From NCBI GenBank assembly GCA_947623855.1, contig CANQHW010000019.1:1-13395 (forward strand): DNA of 13,395 bases. The letters are read 5' to 3'. The notes under the pieces were generated by a model, which ran no database searches, was not told where the DNA came from, and worked only from the letters and a program-made list of their open reading frames with translations. The translations under genes were made by a program, and so were the position numbers. Below are positions 7,989-13,395 of this stretch, piece by piece. Origin of the DNA: an uncultured Bacilli bacterium. GTDB taxonomy: Bacteria; Bacillota_I; Bacilli_A; RF39; UBA660. The first letter of the stretch is position 1. Each line of letters opens with the position of its first letter.

Positions 7989-8846
7989 CTATTTTTGTGA
8001 AGTCATTGATTTTCTTACAGCTTCCCAAACACCTGGTTTATCTAAATCATCTAGACTTAGTTTAGATATTTCTTCATCTGTATAAAAATCTTTAACTTTT
8101 TCTCCAGGAGCATTTTTCATACTTCCCGGATTTTCAACCTTTGGTTTTGGTTGAGTACCTTTATACAAGGCATAAATTGTTTTAATAGGCACATTAGAAT
8201 TAAATTGATTTCTAAAATCAACAAAACCCTTGTTTTTTAGAAGTTCTTCTTTTGCACCTAAACTTAGCAATTCTTTTTTATCTCTTTCTTTAGTTATTTC
8301 GTTCCCCAAAGTAGTAAAGATAACTTTCTCACGCTCATTCATATTGTTATAACCTATTGAAGCTAAACGATTAGCTTCATTTACCATTGAATCATAACCT
8401 TCGTCTATGAACTCTTTCGCTTCTTCTCTTGCCAAGATTTCTACTTCCCTAGAACTTAATCCAGGTTTATATACATCTGGAAGTGTTACACCTTGATCTT
8501 CGTATGCTTTACGAAGTTTGGTATTAGCTTCATCGATGTCTTTAGCACCTAATGTGCTTTTTAATACTTCTTCAGTATCTCGATACTTAGATAAAGTTCT
8601 TTCAAACTCTCTGTCTTTTCTATCAAGTCTTGGTTTAATCATTTGATTAAATTCTTCTTGATAATCAGGATTTTCCTTTAACAGTTCTCTAAGTGTTTTC
8701 TTACTTTCTTCTTTTTCTTCTACTGGTTCTTGTGGTTCAGTATCAGCGGTATCAGTAAGTTCTATACCTTCCACATTTTCTTCTGTAGTTTGTGTTTCTA
8801 CATTTTCAGTTTCGTTAGTTTGTTCTAACATTTCATTTTCTTCCAT
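7989..8846 (-). CDS. Scaffold protein
   Basis: This 285-residue protein opens with a strongly acidic, Glu/Thr-rich, probably disordered region (residues 1-60) and continues with helical, charged, coiled-coil-prone stretches (LRELLKENPDYQEEFNQMIKPRL, then EVLKSTLG and SREVEILAREEAKEFIDEGY). It ends with a short basic/helical tail (DFYTDEEISKLSLDDLDKPGVWEAVRKSM). Acidic N-terminus plus helical body fits phage assembly scaffolds, which guide coat polymerisation and leave. Placement between portal and coat is the normal scaffold position. The start is preceded by GGGAGG 4 bases upstream; a second in-frame ATG at residue 6 lacks this site. The gene ends with TAG, 18 bases before the capsid ATG. 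Confidence 0.75.
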   Translation of the reverse strand: MEENEMLEQTNETENVETQTTEENVEGIELTDTADTEPQEPVEEKEESKKTLRELLKENPDYQEEFNQMIKPRLDRKDREFERTLSKYRDTEEVLKSTLGAKDIDEANTKLRKAYEDQGVTLPDVYKPGLSSREVEILAREEAKEFIDEGYDSMVNEANRLASIGYNNMNEREKVIFTTLGNEITKERDKKELLSLGAKEELLKNKGFVDFRNQFNSNVPIKTIYALYKGTQPKPKVENPGSMKNAPGEKVKDFYTDEEISKLSLDDLDKPGVWEAVRKSMTSQK

Positions 8847-8850
8847 TTTT

Positions 8851-8875
8851 CCTCCCGTTTTTAGTCCGTCGACTA
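8851..8875 (-). promoter_or_regulatory. Hairpin and strong ribosome site before the scaffold gene
   Basis: On the minus strand TAGTC-GACG-GACTA forms a 5-bp hairpin (8862-8875), followed within 5 bases by GGGAGG (8851-8856) and then the scaffold ATG. The site is among the strongest of the window, and the hairpin could stabilise the 5' end of the message or tune initiation. No more is known. Confidence 0.4.
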
Positions 8876-8910
8876 TTTATTCCATACATTTATTGCCGAT
8901 ATGTTAGGCA

Positions 8911-8936
8911 TAATAAAACCCGATATTTCTATCGAG
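8911..8936 (-). terminator. Terminator-like hairpin between the tRNA-like element and scaffold
   Basis: On the minus strand CTCGATA-GAAA-TATCGGG is a 7-bp stem (one G-U pair) with a GAAA tetraloop, followed by TTTTATTATG. The stem is AU-rich, so efficiency is uncertain. It comes after the tRNA-like element and about 65 bases before the scaffold start, and could separate the RNA from the scaffold/coat message. A TTGACT box starts just upstream of this hairpin and could seed a promoter (TTTATT 17 bases on), but that is weak. Confidence 0.5.
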
Positions 8937-8961
8937 TCAATTAGTGCTATTTTATAAGCAC

Positions 8962-9090
8962 TGTGAAGATAATAGGACTCCAACCTACACTAGATAGTTT
9001 TAACTTTCCATCCACCCTTATGTCTAAATCCATAAGTTTCGGGAGGGTATTAACCTCCTGTTCTACCGCTATTGAACATATATCTTCACA
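8962..9090 (-). ncRNA. tRNA-like structured RNA between portal and scaffold genes
   Basis: The segment folds by eye into the full tRNA order on the minus strand. Acceptor: TGTGAAGATA (9090-9081) pairs perfectly with TATCTTCACA (8971-8962). Linker: 3 bases starting with T. D arm: GTTC-AATAGCGGTA-GAAC (9077-9060) with the usual GG and final A. One base, then an anticodon arm GGAGG-TTAATAC-CCTCC (9058-9042), exactly 5/7/5 with T33, giving anticodon position AAT. A 53-base variable region (9041-8989) holds a CTTATG/CATAAG hairpin. T arm: GTAGG-TTGGAGT-CCTAT (8988-8972), 5/7/5, touching the acceptor strand. Departures: a 10-bp possible acceptor (7 bp if GAAGATA is used), a three-base linker, a very long variable region, G where C56 belongs, and no encoded CCA. 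An A34 isoleucine tRNA would be very unusual in bacteria. It may be a degenerate tRNA, a tRNA mimic, or a structural RNA. Fold seen by eye only. Confidence 0.62.
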
Positions 9091-9108
9091 CTACCTATAA
9101 AGTAGTGT
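9088..9108 (-). other. Hairpin at the end of the portal gene
   Basis: On the minus strand ACACTAC-TTTATAG-GTAGTGT is a perfect 7-bp stem beginning at the last base of the portal stop codon. It has no U-tract, so it is not a classic terminator. Its 3' arm shares bases 9088-9090 with the outer acceptor stem of the tRNA-like element, so the two helices are partly exclusive and could mark the 5' boundary or a processing site of that RNA. Confidence 0.55.
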
Positions 9109-10796
9109 TATACATTTTGTATAGCTTGGCCTATTAATTGATTACCTTGCTCTGCTATACCCTCTATTTCATTTTGATTATTCATTTGCATTTGAGCTTG
9201 GTTCTTCATGGCCTGAGCTTGTTGTTCTAATGCATTGATTTGTCTTTGAGCTTCATTTCTCTTCTTTTGAATATTTTGTAATTTTATCTTTGGCATTACA
9301 CTATCAGCATCTAAGCTTTCTACATACTCATCAAATGTTATCATTTTATTGGTAAACATATTTTCTAATGATAATTCTTGAGCATATTTATCATAAGCTC
9401 CTTTAGGTGTTATATCTATTTTAACACTTGTATTTAAAGCTTCCAGAATATAACCGGGCACTTGTACAAGATTAACGCTTGTTTCTCCAGTTAATTCGTC
9501 TTTATTCTCTTCTTCTATCATTAATCCATCACTAGCATACGTTTTCCACATATCAAACCATATTCTTGCTATATCCTCTAAGAAAGACTTTAATCCTATT
9601 AATTGGTCGTTTAATGGTTGATTTTGTGCATTTTGTACAGCTAATATTGCTCTACCACTTGCACTTGTTGGGTCAATGTTTCCTGTTACCGCATCGCCTG
9701 CATTATTTAAATCTTTAGATAATGTTATAAGTTCATTTTGTAGTTTTTCGGCATCAGGTCCCATTTGACTAGGGCTAGTCATCATAAAGACATCACCCGC
9801 TCTAGTATTACCCATATCTCTAAACTTAATAACTCCGCCTATTTTATTAACACTAGATAAATCTTGTATGGCATCAATATTTATAACTTTTTGAGGATAT
9901 GAAATGTTTTTACTTGTTATAGCCCTTCTCATAGCTATTTTATTTGTTTCTAGCTGATTAGGAATAAGCTGTCTTACTTCTCCTATTCCTCTCGCGTTTC
10001 CTTCTTCATCTTCCCAATTCCAGTGAGCTATAGGGTATAAAGTTAACCCAGTATCTGTTTCTTTCTTTATATCACAATACCTAGTTGCTTGGTTATAATA
10101 CACTCTACCATTTTTCTTATAAAATTTTGTTACCAACCATACTTTATCTTCTACTTCATCTTTAGCACTTTCTCCTGCGCTTGTTGAAGTATCATTATCT
10201 AATGATATATTTTTAATTATTTCCTCTGGTATTTCCTCTTTACGAGCCATTTCTTCTAATTCTATAATAGTCTTTCTTTGTCTTATAAGAATATATGGTT
10301 GTAATTGAATTTCTTCTTCATTTTCGTTACCATACATAATATCATTTTTAGAAATAACTTCATTAATAGGTGCATCTTCTTCGTTATTGTAAGTGACATA
10401 AGCAATTGCTTCATCATTTATAGCACTTTGTTTAGCCCATTTCTTGACTTTTTTATCCATAAAGTCTTTATCCCATACTTTACTTGCTTTTTTATTCAGT
10501 AAATCACAAGTTTTTTGAGCTGTTTCAAAGAATTCACTATTTTCTATATTCTCTGGGCTATAATTAATAGCAAATAAATTAGAAGTAATATTTGATACTT
10601 TTGTTTTTACTATTGGTTTAATAAAATTATGTTGTATTTTTTCTACGTCTTTAACTTTTAATCCATACCATTGATCTCCACTATACATTCTAAAATTTCT
10701 ATCTGTGTCTGAATAAATGTGTCTTAATCTCATAAAGTTAATATGCTTTTGGTATAATTCCCATGTTAGTGTTTCTTGTAGTTCTTGAGTGTTCAT
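9108..10796 (-). CDS. Portal protein, P22-like podovirus family
   Basis: This 562-residue protein builds the dodecameric ring at the unique capsid vertex through which DNA enters and leaves. The N-terminal helix LTWELYQKHINFMRLRHIYSD, then DRNFRMYSGDQWYGLKVKDVEKIQHNFIKPIV, matches the usual opening of P22-like portals (FxxGxQW type). A conserved-looking segment at about 365-385 (NNAGDAVTGNIDPTSASGRA) precedes the long helical stem and crown region (residues 385-450). The C-terminus (about 505-562) is a Gln/Asn-rich helical tail, which may form a barrel or simply interact with internal proteins. Length fits the family, which is smaller than P22 gp1 (725 residues). The start has AAGGAGG 6 bases upstream. 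The upstream small gene ends within that site, so translation is probably linked. A 261-base non-coding RNA-like segment follows it. Confidence 0.85.
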   Translation of the reverse strand: MNTQELQETLTWELYQKHINFMRLRHIYSDTDRNFRMYSGDQWYGLKVKDVEKIQHNFIKPIVKTKVSNITSNLFAINYSPENIENSEFFETAQKTCDLLNKKASKVWDKDFMDKKVKKWAKQSAINDEAIAYVTYNNEEDAPINEVISKNDIMYGNENEEEIQLQPYILIRQRKTIIELEEMARKEEIPEEIIKNISLDNDTSTSAGESAKDEVEDKVWLVTKFYKKNGRVYYNQATRYCDIKKETDTGLTLYPIAHWNWEDEEGNARGIGEVRQLIPNQLETNKIAMRRAITSKNISYPQKVINIDAIQDLSSVNKIGGVIKFRDMGNTRAGDVFMMTSPSQMGPDAEKLQNELITLSKDLNNAGDAVTGNIDPTSASGRAILAVQNAQNQPLNDQLIGLKSFLEDIARIWFDMWKTYASDGLMIEEENKDELTGETSVNLVQVPGYILEALNTSVKIDITPKGAYDKYAQELSLENMFTNKMITFDEYVESLDADSVMPKIKLQNIQKKRNEAQRQINALEQQAQAMKNQAQMQMNNQNEIEGIAEQGNQLIGQAIQNV

Positions 10797-10807
10797 ACAT
10801 TACCTCC

Positions 10808-11059
10808 TTATATTTCTTTTTGACCTGTTTCTGTTCCGTCATAATTATCAATGTTTTCTAACATTGTTTCTAATTCTTGATTCTTTTTTTCTTCTTCATT
10901 TTGTATTCTCTTATCTTTTATAGCATTATTTATCGTTTTTATTGGATTAATTGTTTCTATCTTATTGTTATTTCTTAATTTAACCCCATAAGATAACCCA
11001 GTTATAAAAGAAAACAAAATAAAAACACCAAATAAGGTGCAGATTATAATAGTTTCCAT
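10808..11059 (-). CDS. Small single-pass membrane protein, unknown function
   Basis: This 83-residue protein has one hydrophobic N-terminal segment (about residues 3-26, TIIICTLFGVFILFSFITGL), then a Lys/Asn-rich and finally Glu-rich hydrophilic tail that is likely helical. The layout suggests a type of membrane anchor with the tail in the cytoplasm (basic residues follow the segment), although a signal peptide cannot be excluded. I know similar small membrane proteins between terminase and portal in Bacillota phages, but not their job. Its ATG overlaps the TAA of the 47-residue frame (TAATG), and GAGAGG lies 7 bases upstream. The portal gene starts 11 bases after its end. Confidence 0.6.
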   Translation of the reverse strand: METIIICTLFGVFILFSFITGLSYGVKLRNNNKIETINPIKTINNAIKDKRIQNEEEKKNQELETMLENIDNYDGTETGQKEI

Positions 11060-11202
11060 TATTTTCCTCTCTTTTTTGTTTTTTTAGGTTTAGTTTCTGC
11101 TAATACTTCTTTTACTGTGTCTTCAATAATTTTATTAGTTTCTTCTTTACCTAAAACTTTTTCGCATTGTTCTCTTAATCTTCTTAACATTGCTTTTTTC
11201 AT
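11059..11202 (-). CDS. Short basic protein (47 residues), coupled to large terminase gene
   Basis: The frame begins MKKAMLRRLREQ and ends KPKKTKKRGK. Its ATG overlaps the TGA of the large terminase gene (ATGA), and its TAA overlaps the next ATG (TAATG), so it fills the interval exactly. This tight two-sided coupling is the main reason for calling it real. The composition is a helical N-terminal half with a central acidic stretch (GKEETNKIIEDTVKEVL) and a Lys-rich C-terminus, so it may bind nucleic acid or a partner. GGAG lies about 11 bases before the start. No family is recognised. A packaging accessory role is only a guess from position. Confidence 0.65.
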   Translation of the reverse strand: MKKAMLRRLREQCEKVLGKEETNKIIEDTVKEVLAETKPKKTKKRGK

Positions 11203-12584
11203 ATGATCTCTATCTCCTCTCCATAATCTACATAATTTGTAGGTCTTTCTATATCAAAATTAAATGTTGTTTCTTTATTTATTATTTCCTTAGTCGGTGA
11301 TGTTCTACTTATACAAAAGTATCTTAATGCATCAGTAATATGTGTTGGTTCATGTGGTTCTGTTGCTACGTCGTTAGGATTTTTGTCATCGTGTTGTAAT
11401 TGTGGTAAATATTTAATAAGATTTATACAATTACTAAATATCTTTAAATCACTATCTTCGTATATTTCTCCTGTTTGTTCATGTCTTATTTTTTTAATCT
11501 TTAGCCACTCTTTAACTGCTTGCCACCCTGTTATACGATTATTACTTGCTTGAGTTAGATTAACTCCGCCAATTCTAAATAACTCTGCCGTACTCTTTCC
11601 TGTATCTCTGTTTCTATTCCATAAATCAGGTGGAGCATATATATGTATATAATTATAATGTCGCATTATACTTTTTAGTATTTGGCATGCTTCACTAACT
11701 ATTAAATTACTTTTATGTATTTCGTTATATACATAATCATGCCCCTTAGTATCTACTGCATGAAATAATACCGCAAACATATCTAAACCATAATCTAGCG
11801 AAATATATCTATTCCAATTCTTTGGTATTTCAAATGGTTCTATTACATGTATGTTTCTTCTAAACTCTGGGAAGAATTGTCCATCGAAGACGTCCCAGTT
11901 ACCATATAACATAGCTTGTTTTCTATCTTCTGGTAAGTTTTCAAGTGTTCTAACATATTGAGGATCGTTTTCCATTAAGTATTTATTTTCAAATACTAAT
12001 GATGGTATAAATAAATAATCTTCTGGGTTTTCAGTTTCTTTATAATCTTTATCTATAAATAATCTCTTTACCCATTGATGCCCTACTCCTCCAGGATTAC
12101 AAGTAAAATACATTCTAGGATTAAATTTTATATGCATATTTCCACTCATACGATTAGATTCAGTTAAAGTTTGGAACTGAAACTCTGTAAAATGTGTCGC
12201 TTCTTCTAAAACTATTACTTCATAAGCTTGCCCTTGATATTGTAAAACGTCGTTTTCATTGTCACAATATCCTAGTTTTATTCTTGACCCATTAGGAAAT
12301 AAGAATTCTTTTGTACTTTCTTTATATTCTGCTACTCTCTTTTTAGGGTCTTTAGTATTAAGAAGTTTTTGTAATTGTAAAACGTGATTTTCTCTTAATT
12401 CTTGTAATGTTCTTCTTAATAGTAATATTTGTATTCCGGAATAATTTAGTGCTAACAAACACATTTTAATTCTACTTACATGACTTTTTCCTCCTCCTCT
12501 TGCTCCTCCATAACAAATATACTTATTCGTCGCTTTACAAAATAATTTTTGCTTAGGATATAGCTCTCCAATATCTAATGTCAT
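11199..12584 (-). CDS. terL: Terminase large subunit (packaging ATPase and nuclease)
   Basis: This 461-residue motor protein packages phage DNA into the head and cuts concatemers. The N-terminal ATPase has a Walker A-type loop GGARGGGKS at residues 26-34, Walker B VIVLEE at 123-128 and the coupling motif TCNPGG at 161-166. In Walker B the usual Asp is Glu (E127), followed by E128 as candidate catalytic base. The C-terminal RNase H-like nuclease starts around ISLDYGLD (D264), continues with APPDLW (D320) and closes with HITDALRY (D418), giving three candidate metal ligands. Length is typical for short-tailed phage large terminases. The ATG overlaps the TGA of the small subunit gene by four bases (ATGA), and AAGGAG lies 8 bases upstream. 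The stop overlaps the following 47-residue frame in the same way. Close gene order with small subunit and portal supports the call. Confidence 0.95.
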   Translation of the reverse strand: MTLDIGELYPKQKLFCKATNKYICYGGARGGGKSHVSRIKMCLLALNYSGIQILLLRRTLQELRENHVLQLQKLLNTKDPKKRVAEYKESTKEFLFPNGSRIKLGYCDNENDVLQYQGQAYEVIVLEEATHFTEFQFQTLTESNRMSGNMHIKFNPRMYFTCNPGGVGHQWVKRLFIDKDYKETENPEDYLFIPSLVFENKYLMENDPQYVRTLENLPEDRKQAMLYGNWDVFDGQFFPEFRRNIHVIEPFEIPKNWNRYISLDYGLDMFAVLFHAVDTKGHDYVYNEIHKSNLIVSEACQILKSIMRHYNYIHIYAPPDLWNRNRDTGKSTAELFRIGGVNLTQASNNRITGWQAVKEWLKIKKIRHEQTGEIYEDSDLKIFSNCINLIKYLPQLQHDDKNPNDVATEPHEPTHITDALRYFCISRTSPTKEIINKETTFNFDIERPTNYVDYGEEIEII

Positions 12585-12937
12585 TTACTTAACTCCTTGA
12601 GTTCGTCAGACATTTTAATTGTTATACTATCGTTATTAGTCGATTCTCCTTTTGCTAAAGCTCTTTTATCATATAATGTACCAATAACAGTAGTTAGATT
12701 ATTAACTGGTATTCCGTCTTTATCTAATTCCTTTTCTAACTTTTCTAATGCTTTATCAATTATTCTACTTGCTTTATTTACGAACTCATCTTTTTTTTGT
12801 TCGTATAGTTTCGGATTTTCTTCAACTATCTTCTTTACTGTCTTATCGCTTATTCCGATTTCCTTTGCCGTTTTATTATAGCTATTAGTAAGTACATAAC
12901 TTTCAATTGCTTTAGTTTTTGTTTTAGTGTCTGTCAT
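12581..12937 (-). CDS. terS: Terminase small subunit (DNA recognition)
   Basis: This 118-residue protein has an N-terminal helix-turn-helix pattern (about 10-35: ESYVLTNSYNKTAKEIGISD, then KTVKKIVEEN) and a helical middle (FVNKASRIIDKALEKLEKELDKDG) that would oligomerise, ending LKELSK. Small terminase subunits bind pac or cos DNA and load the large subunit. Length and order before the large subunit gene are typical, and the ATGA overlap ties the two. The start is preceded by an AG-rich run (AAGAAAGAGAGTGAGTG) with no classical AGGAGG, so initiation may be weaker than for the genes downstream. A 10-bp inverted repeat and a terminator lie between its start and the upstream non-coding region. 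Confidence 0.88.
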   Translation of the reverse strand: MTDTKTKTKAIESYVLTNSYNKTAKEIGISDKTVKKIVEENPKLYEQKKDEFVNKASRIIDKALEKLEKELDKDGIPVNNLTTVIGTLYDKRALAKGESTNNDSITIKMSDELKELSK

Positions 12938-12960
12938 ACACTCACTCTCTTTCTTGTTTT

Positions 12961-13030
12961 TGGCTGTAAAAGAGGTAGGAAAATAAAGAATAAAAGAAAG
13001 GTGATATAAGAATATTTTTCTTTACAGCCA
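12961..13030 (-). repeat. 10-bp inverted repeat in the terminase leader
   Basis: TGGCTGTAAA at 12961-12970 is repeated as its exact complement TTTACAGCCA at 13021-13030, 50 bases apart. The intervening minus-strand sequence is pyrimidine-rich. As RNA this would be a long stem-loop starting about 10 bases after the terminator U-tract and ending about 25 bases before the terS start. As DNA it could be a protein site, possibly for packaging initiation, but no direct evidence supports that. Confidence 0.6.
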
Positions 13031-13032
13031 AG

Positions 13033-13060
13033 AATAAAAAAAGAACTATCTCTAGTTCTT
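13033..13060 (-). terminator. Intrinsic terminator upstream of terS
   Basis: On the minus strand AAGAACTA-GAGA-TAGTTCTT is a perfect 8-bp stem (13041-13060) with a GAGA tetraloop, followed by TTTTTATT. It has the same design as the terminator after the capsid gene. It would end a transcript coming from the structured leader or from beyond the window edge, or act as an attenuator of the terminase operon. Confidence 0.8.
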
Positions 13061-13109
13061 GGGTTATTGTTCTTTAATAATTAGACAAAGATGTTTCTCA
13101 CATTAATTT

Positions 13110-13135
13110 ATTATATTACTTTATTAATCAGTCAA
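13110..13135 (-). promoter_or_regulatory. Possible sigma-A promoter, short spacer
   Basis: On the minus strand TTGACT (13135-13130) is followed after 14 bases by a perfect TATAAT (13115-13110). The spacer is shorter than the usual 17, which makes activity doubtful; an alternative TTGACT with 17-base spacing gives AATAAA. If used, its transcript would begin near 13103 and meet the terminator some 45 bases later, a layout that suggests attenuation. Confidence 0.3.
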
Positions 13136-13140
13136 TACTA

Positions 13141-13395
13141 ACAAAGCCCTCATAAAGGAGCGACCTTTATTCTTCTTTGCCACTTTTCTGTATAGAAGTA
13201 TGATAGCTTCTTAATTTCACACACATTAGGAATTTTATATATGCTTATATAATTTGTTCCATATCTTATTTAGATACATGGTTCTAACGAAAGCAATCTT
13301 GTGCTACTTTTACCACCCTCTAGTCTTATACTCCTGTTACCAGGTATCAGTTGCATAAGGAGTTCTTTGGTTATTAACTTATTTTGCTCTCAACA
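13141..13395 (-). ncRNA. Structured non-coding leader, continues beyond the window
   Basis: No reading frame of useful length is present here on either strand. On the minus strand several helices can be drawn by eye: CCTG-GTAA-CAGG with flanking ATA/TAT (13328-13347), AGCA/TGCT (13292-13305), CCAT..ATCT-AAATA-AGATATGG with a 2-base bulge (13259-13281), AGAAG/CTTCT (13194-13211), ATAAAGG-TCGCT-CCTTTAT (13152-13170) nested in CAAAG/CTTTG (13142-13179). Two stems of perfect complementarity and a GNRA loop in AT-rich sequence suggest a real fold. Large phage RNAs such as ROOL or GOLLD exist, but I cannot match this one. The 5' end lies outside the window. Confidence 0.45.

Noticed and set aside
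8962..9090. Functional tRNA-Ile with AAT anticodon
   Set aside because: The fold is tRNA-like, but A34, the missing C56, the 53-base variable region and the three-base linker make decoding unlikely. It is kept as a tRNA-like RNA instead.
8962..9090. Hammerhead or other small self-cleaving ribozyme
   Set aside because: No CTGATGA/GAAA core or double-pseudoknot pattern can be drawn; the tRNA-type layout explains the pairing better.
12597..12881. Plus-strand frame opposite terS, hydrophobic and Ser/Leu-rich
   Set aside because: It looks like a membrane protein but is the mirror of Lys/Glu-rich helical coding sequence. There is no ribosome site, and terS has a clear helix-turn-helix and a coupled stop.
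13265..13345. Group I intron core (AAGACTAGAG and AAGATATGG resemble the R and S elements)
   Set aside because: The two strands of P7 do not pair (GACTA has no TAGTC partner after AAGATA), and no P/Q elements or interrupted gene flank it.
1..13395. Stop-codon reassignment, as found in some gut phages
   Set aside because: TGA ends terS and terL in ATGA overlaps, TAG ends the scaffold, adaptor and nozzle genes, and TAA ends others, so all three act as stops.
1..13395. CRISPR array, insertion sequence or attachment site
   Set aside because: No regular direct repeats with spacers, transposase-like frame or paired terminal repeats were seen; the only clear inverted repeat is the short one in the terS leader.

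Overview
This window looks like part of the genome of a tailed bacteriophage (or a prophage) of a low-GC Gram-positive host, most likely an anaerobic gut member of the Bacillota. The evidence is strong AT richness, AGGAGG-type ribosome binding sites, AGA-dominated arginine codons, and protein families that resemble those of Clostridia-type gut phages. TAA, TAG and TGA all end genes here, so a standard bacterial code fits. Every gene lies on the minus strand, so the virion-morphogenesis operon reads from high to low coordinates.

In transcription order it holds: a non-coding, fold-rich leader (about 13395-12938) with an intrinsic terminator and a 10-bp inverted repeat; the small terminase subunit; the large terminase subunit; a 47-residue reading frame coupled to both neighbours (ATGA upstream, TAATG downstream); a small membrane protein; a P22-like portal; a 261-base non-coding segment that folds like a tRNA and is followed by a terminator-like hairpin; an acidic scaffold-like protein; a short HK97-fold-type major capsid protein followed by a sharp intrinsic terminator; an unrecognised 123-residue protein; a head-tail adaptor; a 585-residue tail nozzle/stabilisation protein; a Q/N-rich coiled-coil protein that may be an internal virion protein; and a very large protein, at least 1077 residues, that runs off the low-coordinate edge.

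Together these encode DNA packaging, head assembly, the connector, a short (podovirus-type) tail and probably ejected proteins. The large last protein has a Gly/Ala-rich amphipathic N-terminal region, a MuF C-terminal/PBECR-like segment and a polyvalent-protein-like C-terminal part. Its position after the tail genes suggests that it is packaged and delivered with the DNA. This is inference.

The most unusual parts are RNA-level. One is the tRNA-shaped element between portal and scaffold, with acceptor, D, anticodon and T arms in canonical order, a 53-base variable region, an AAT anticodon position and no C56. The other is the structured leader upstream of the terminase genes. No tape-measure gene, major tail protein, tail fibre, lysis, replication or lysogeny gene is visible in the window.
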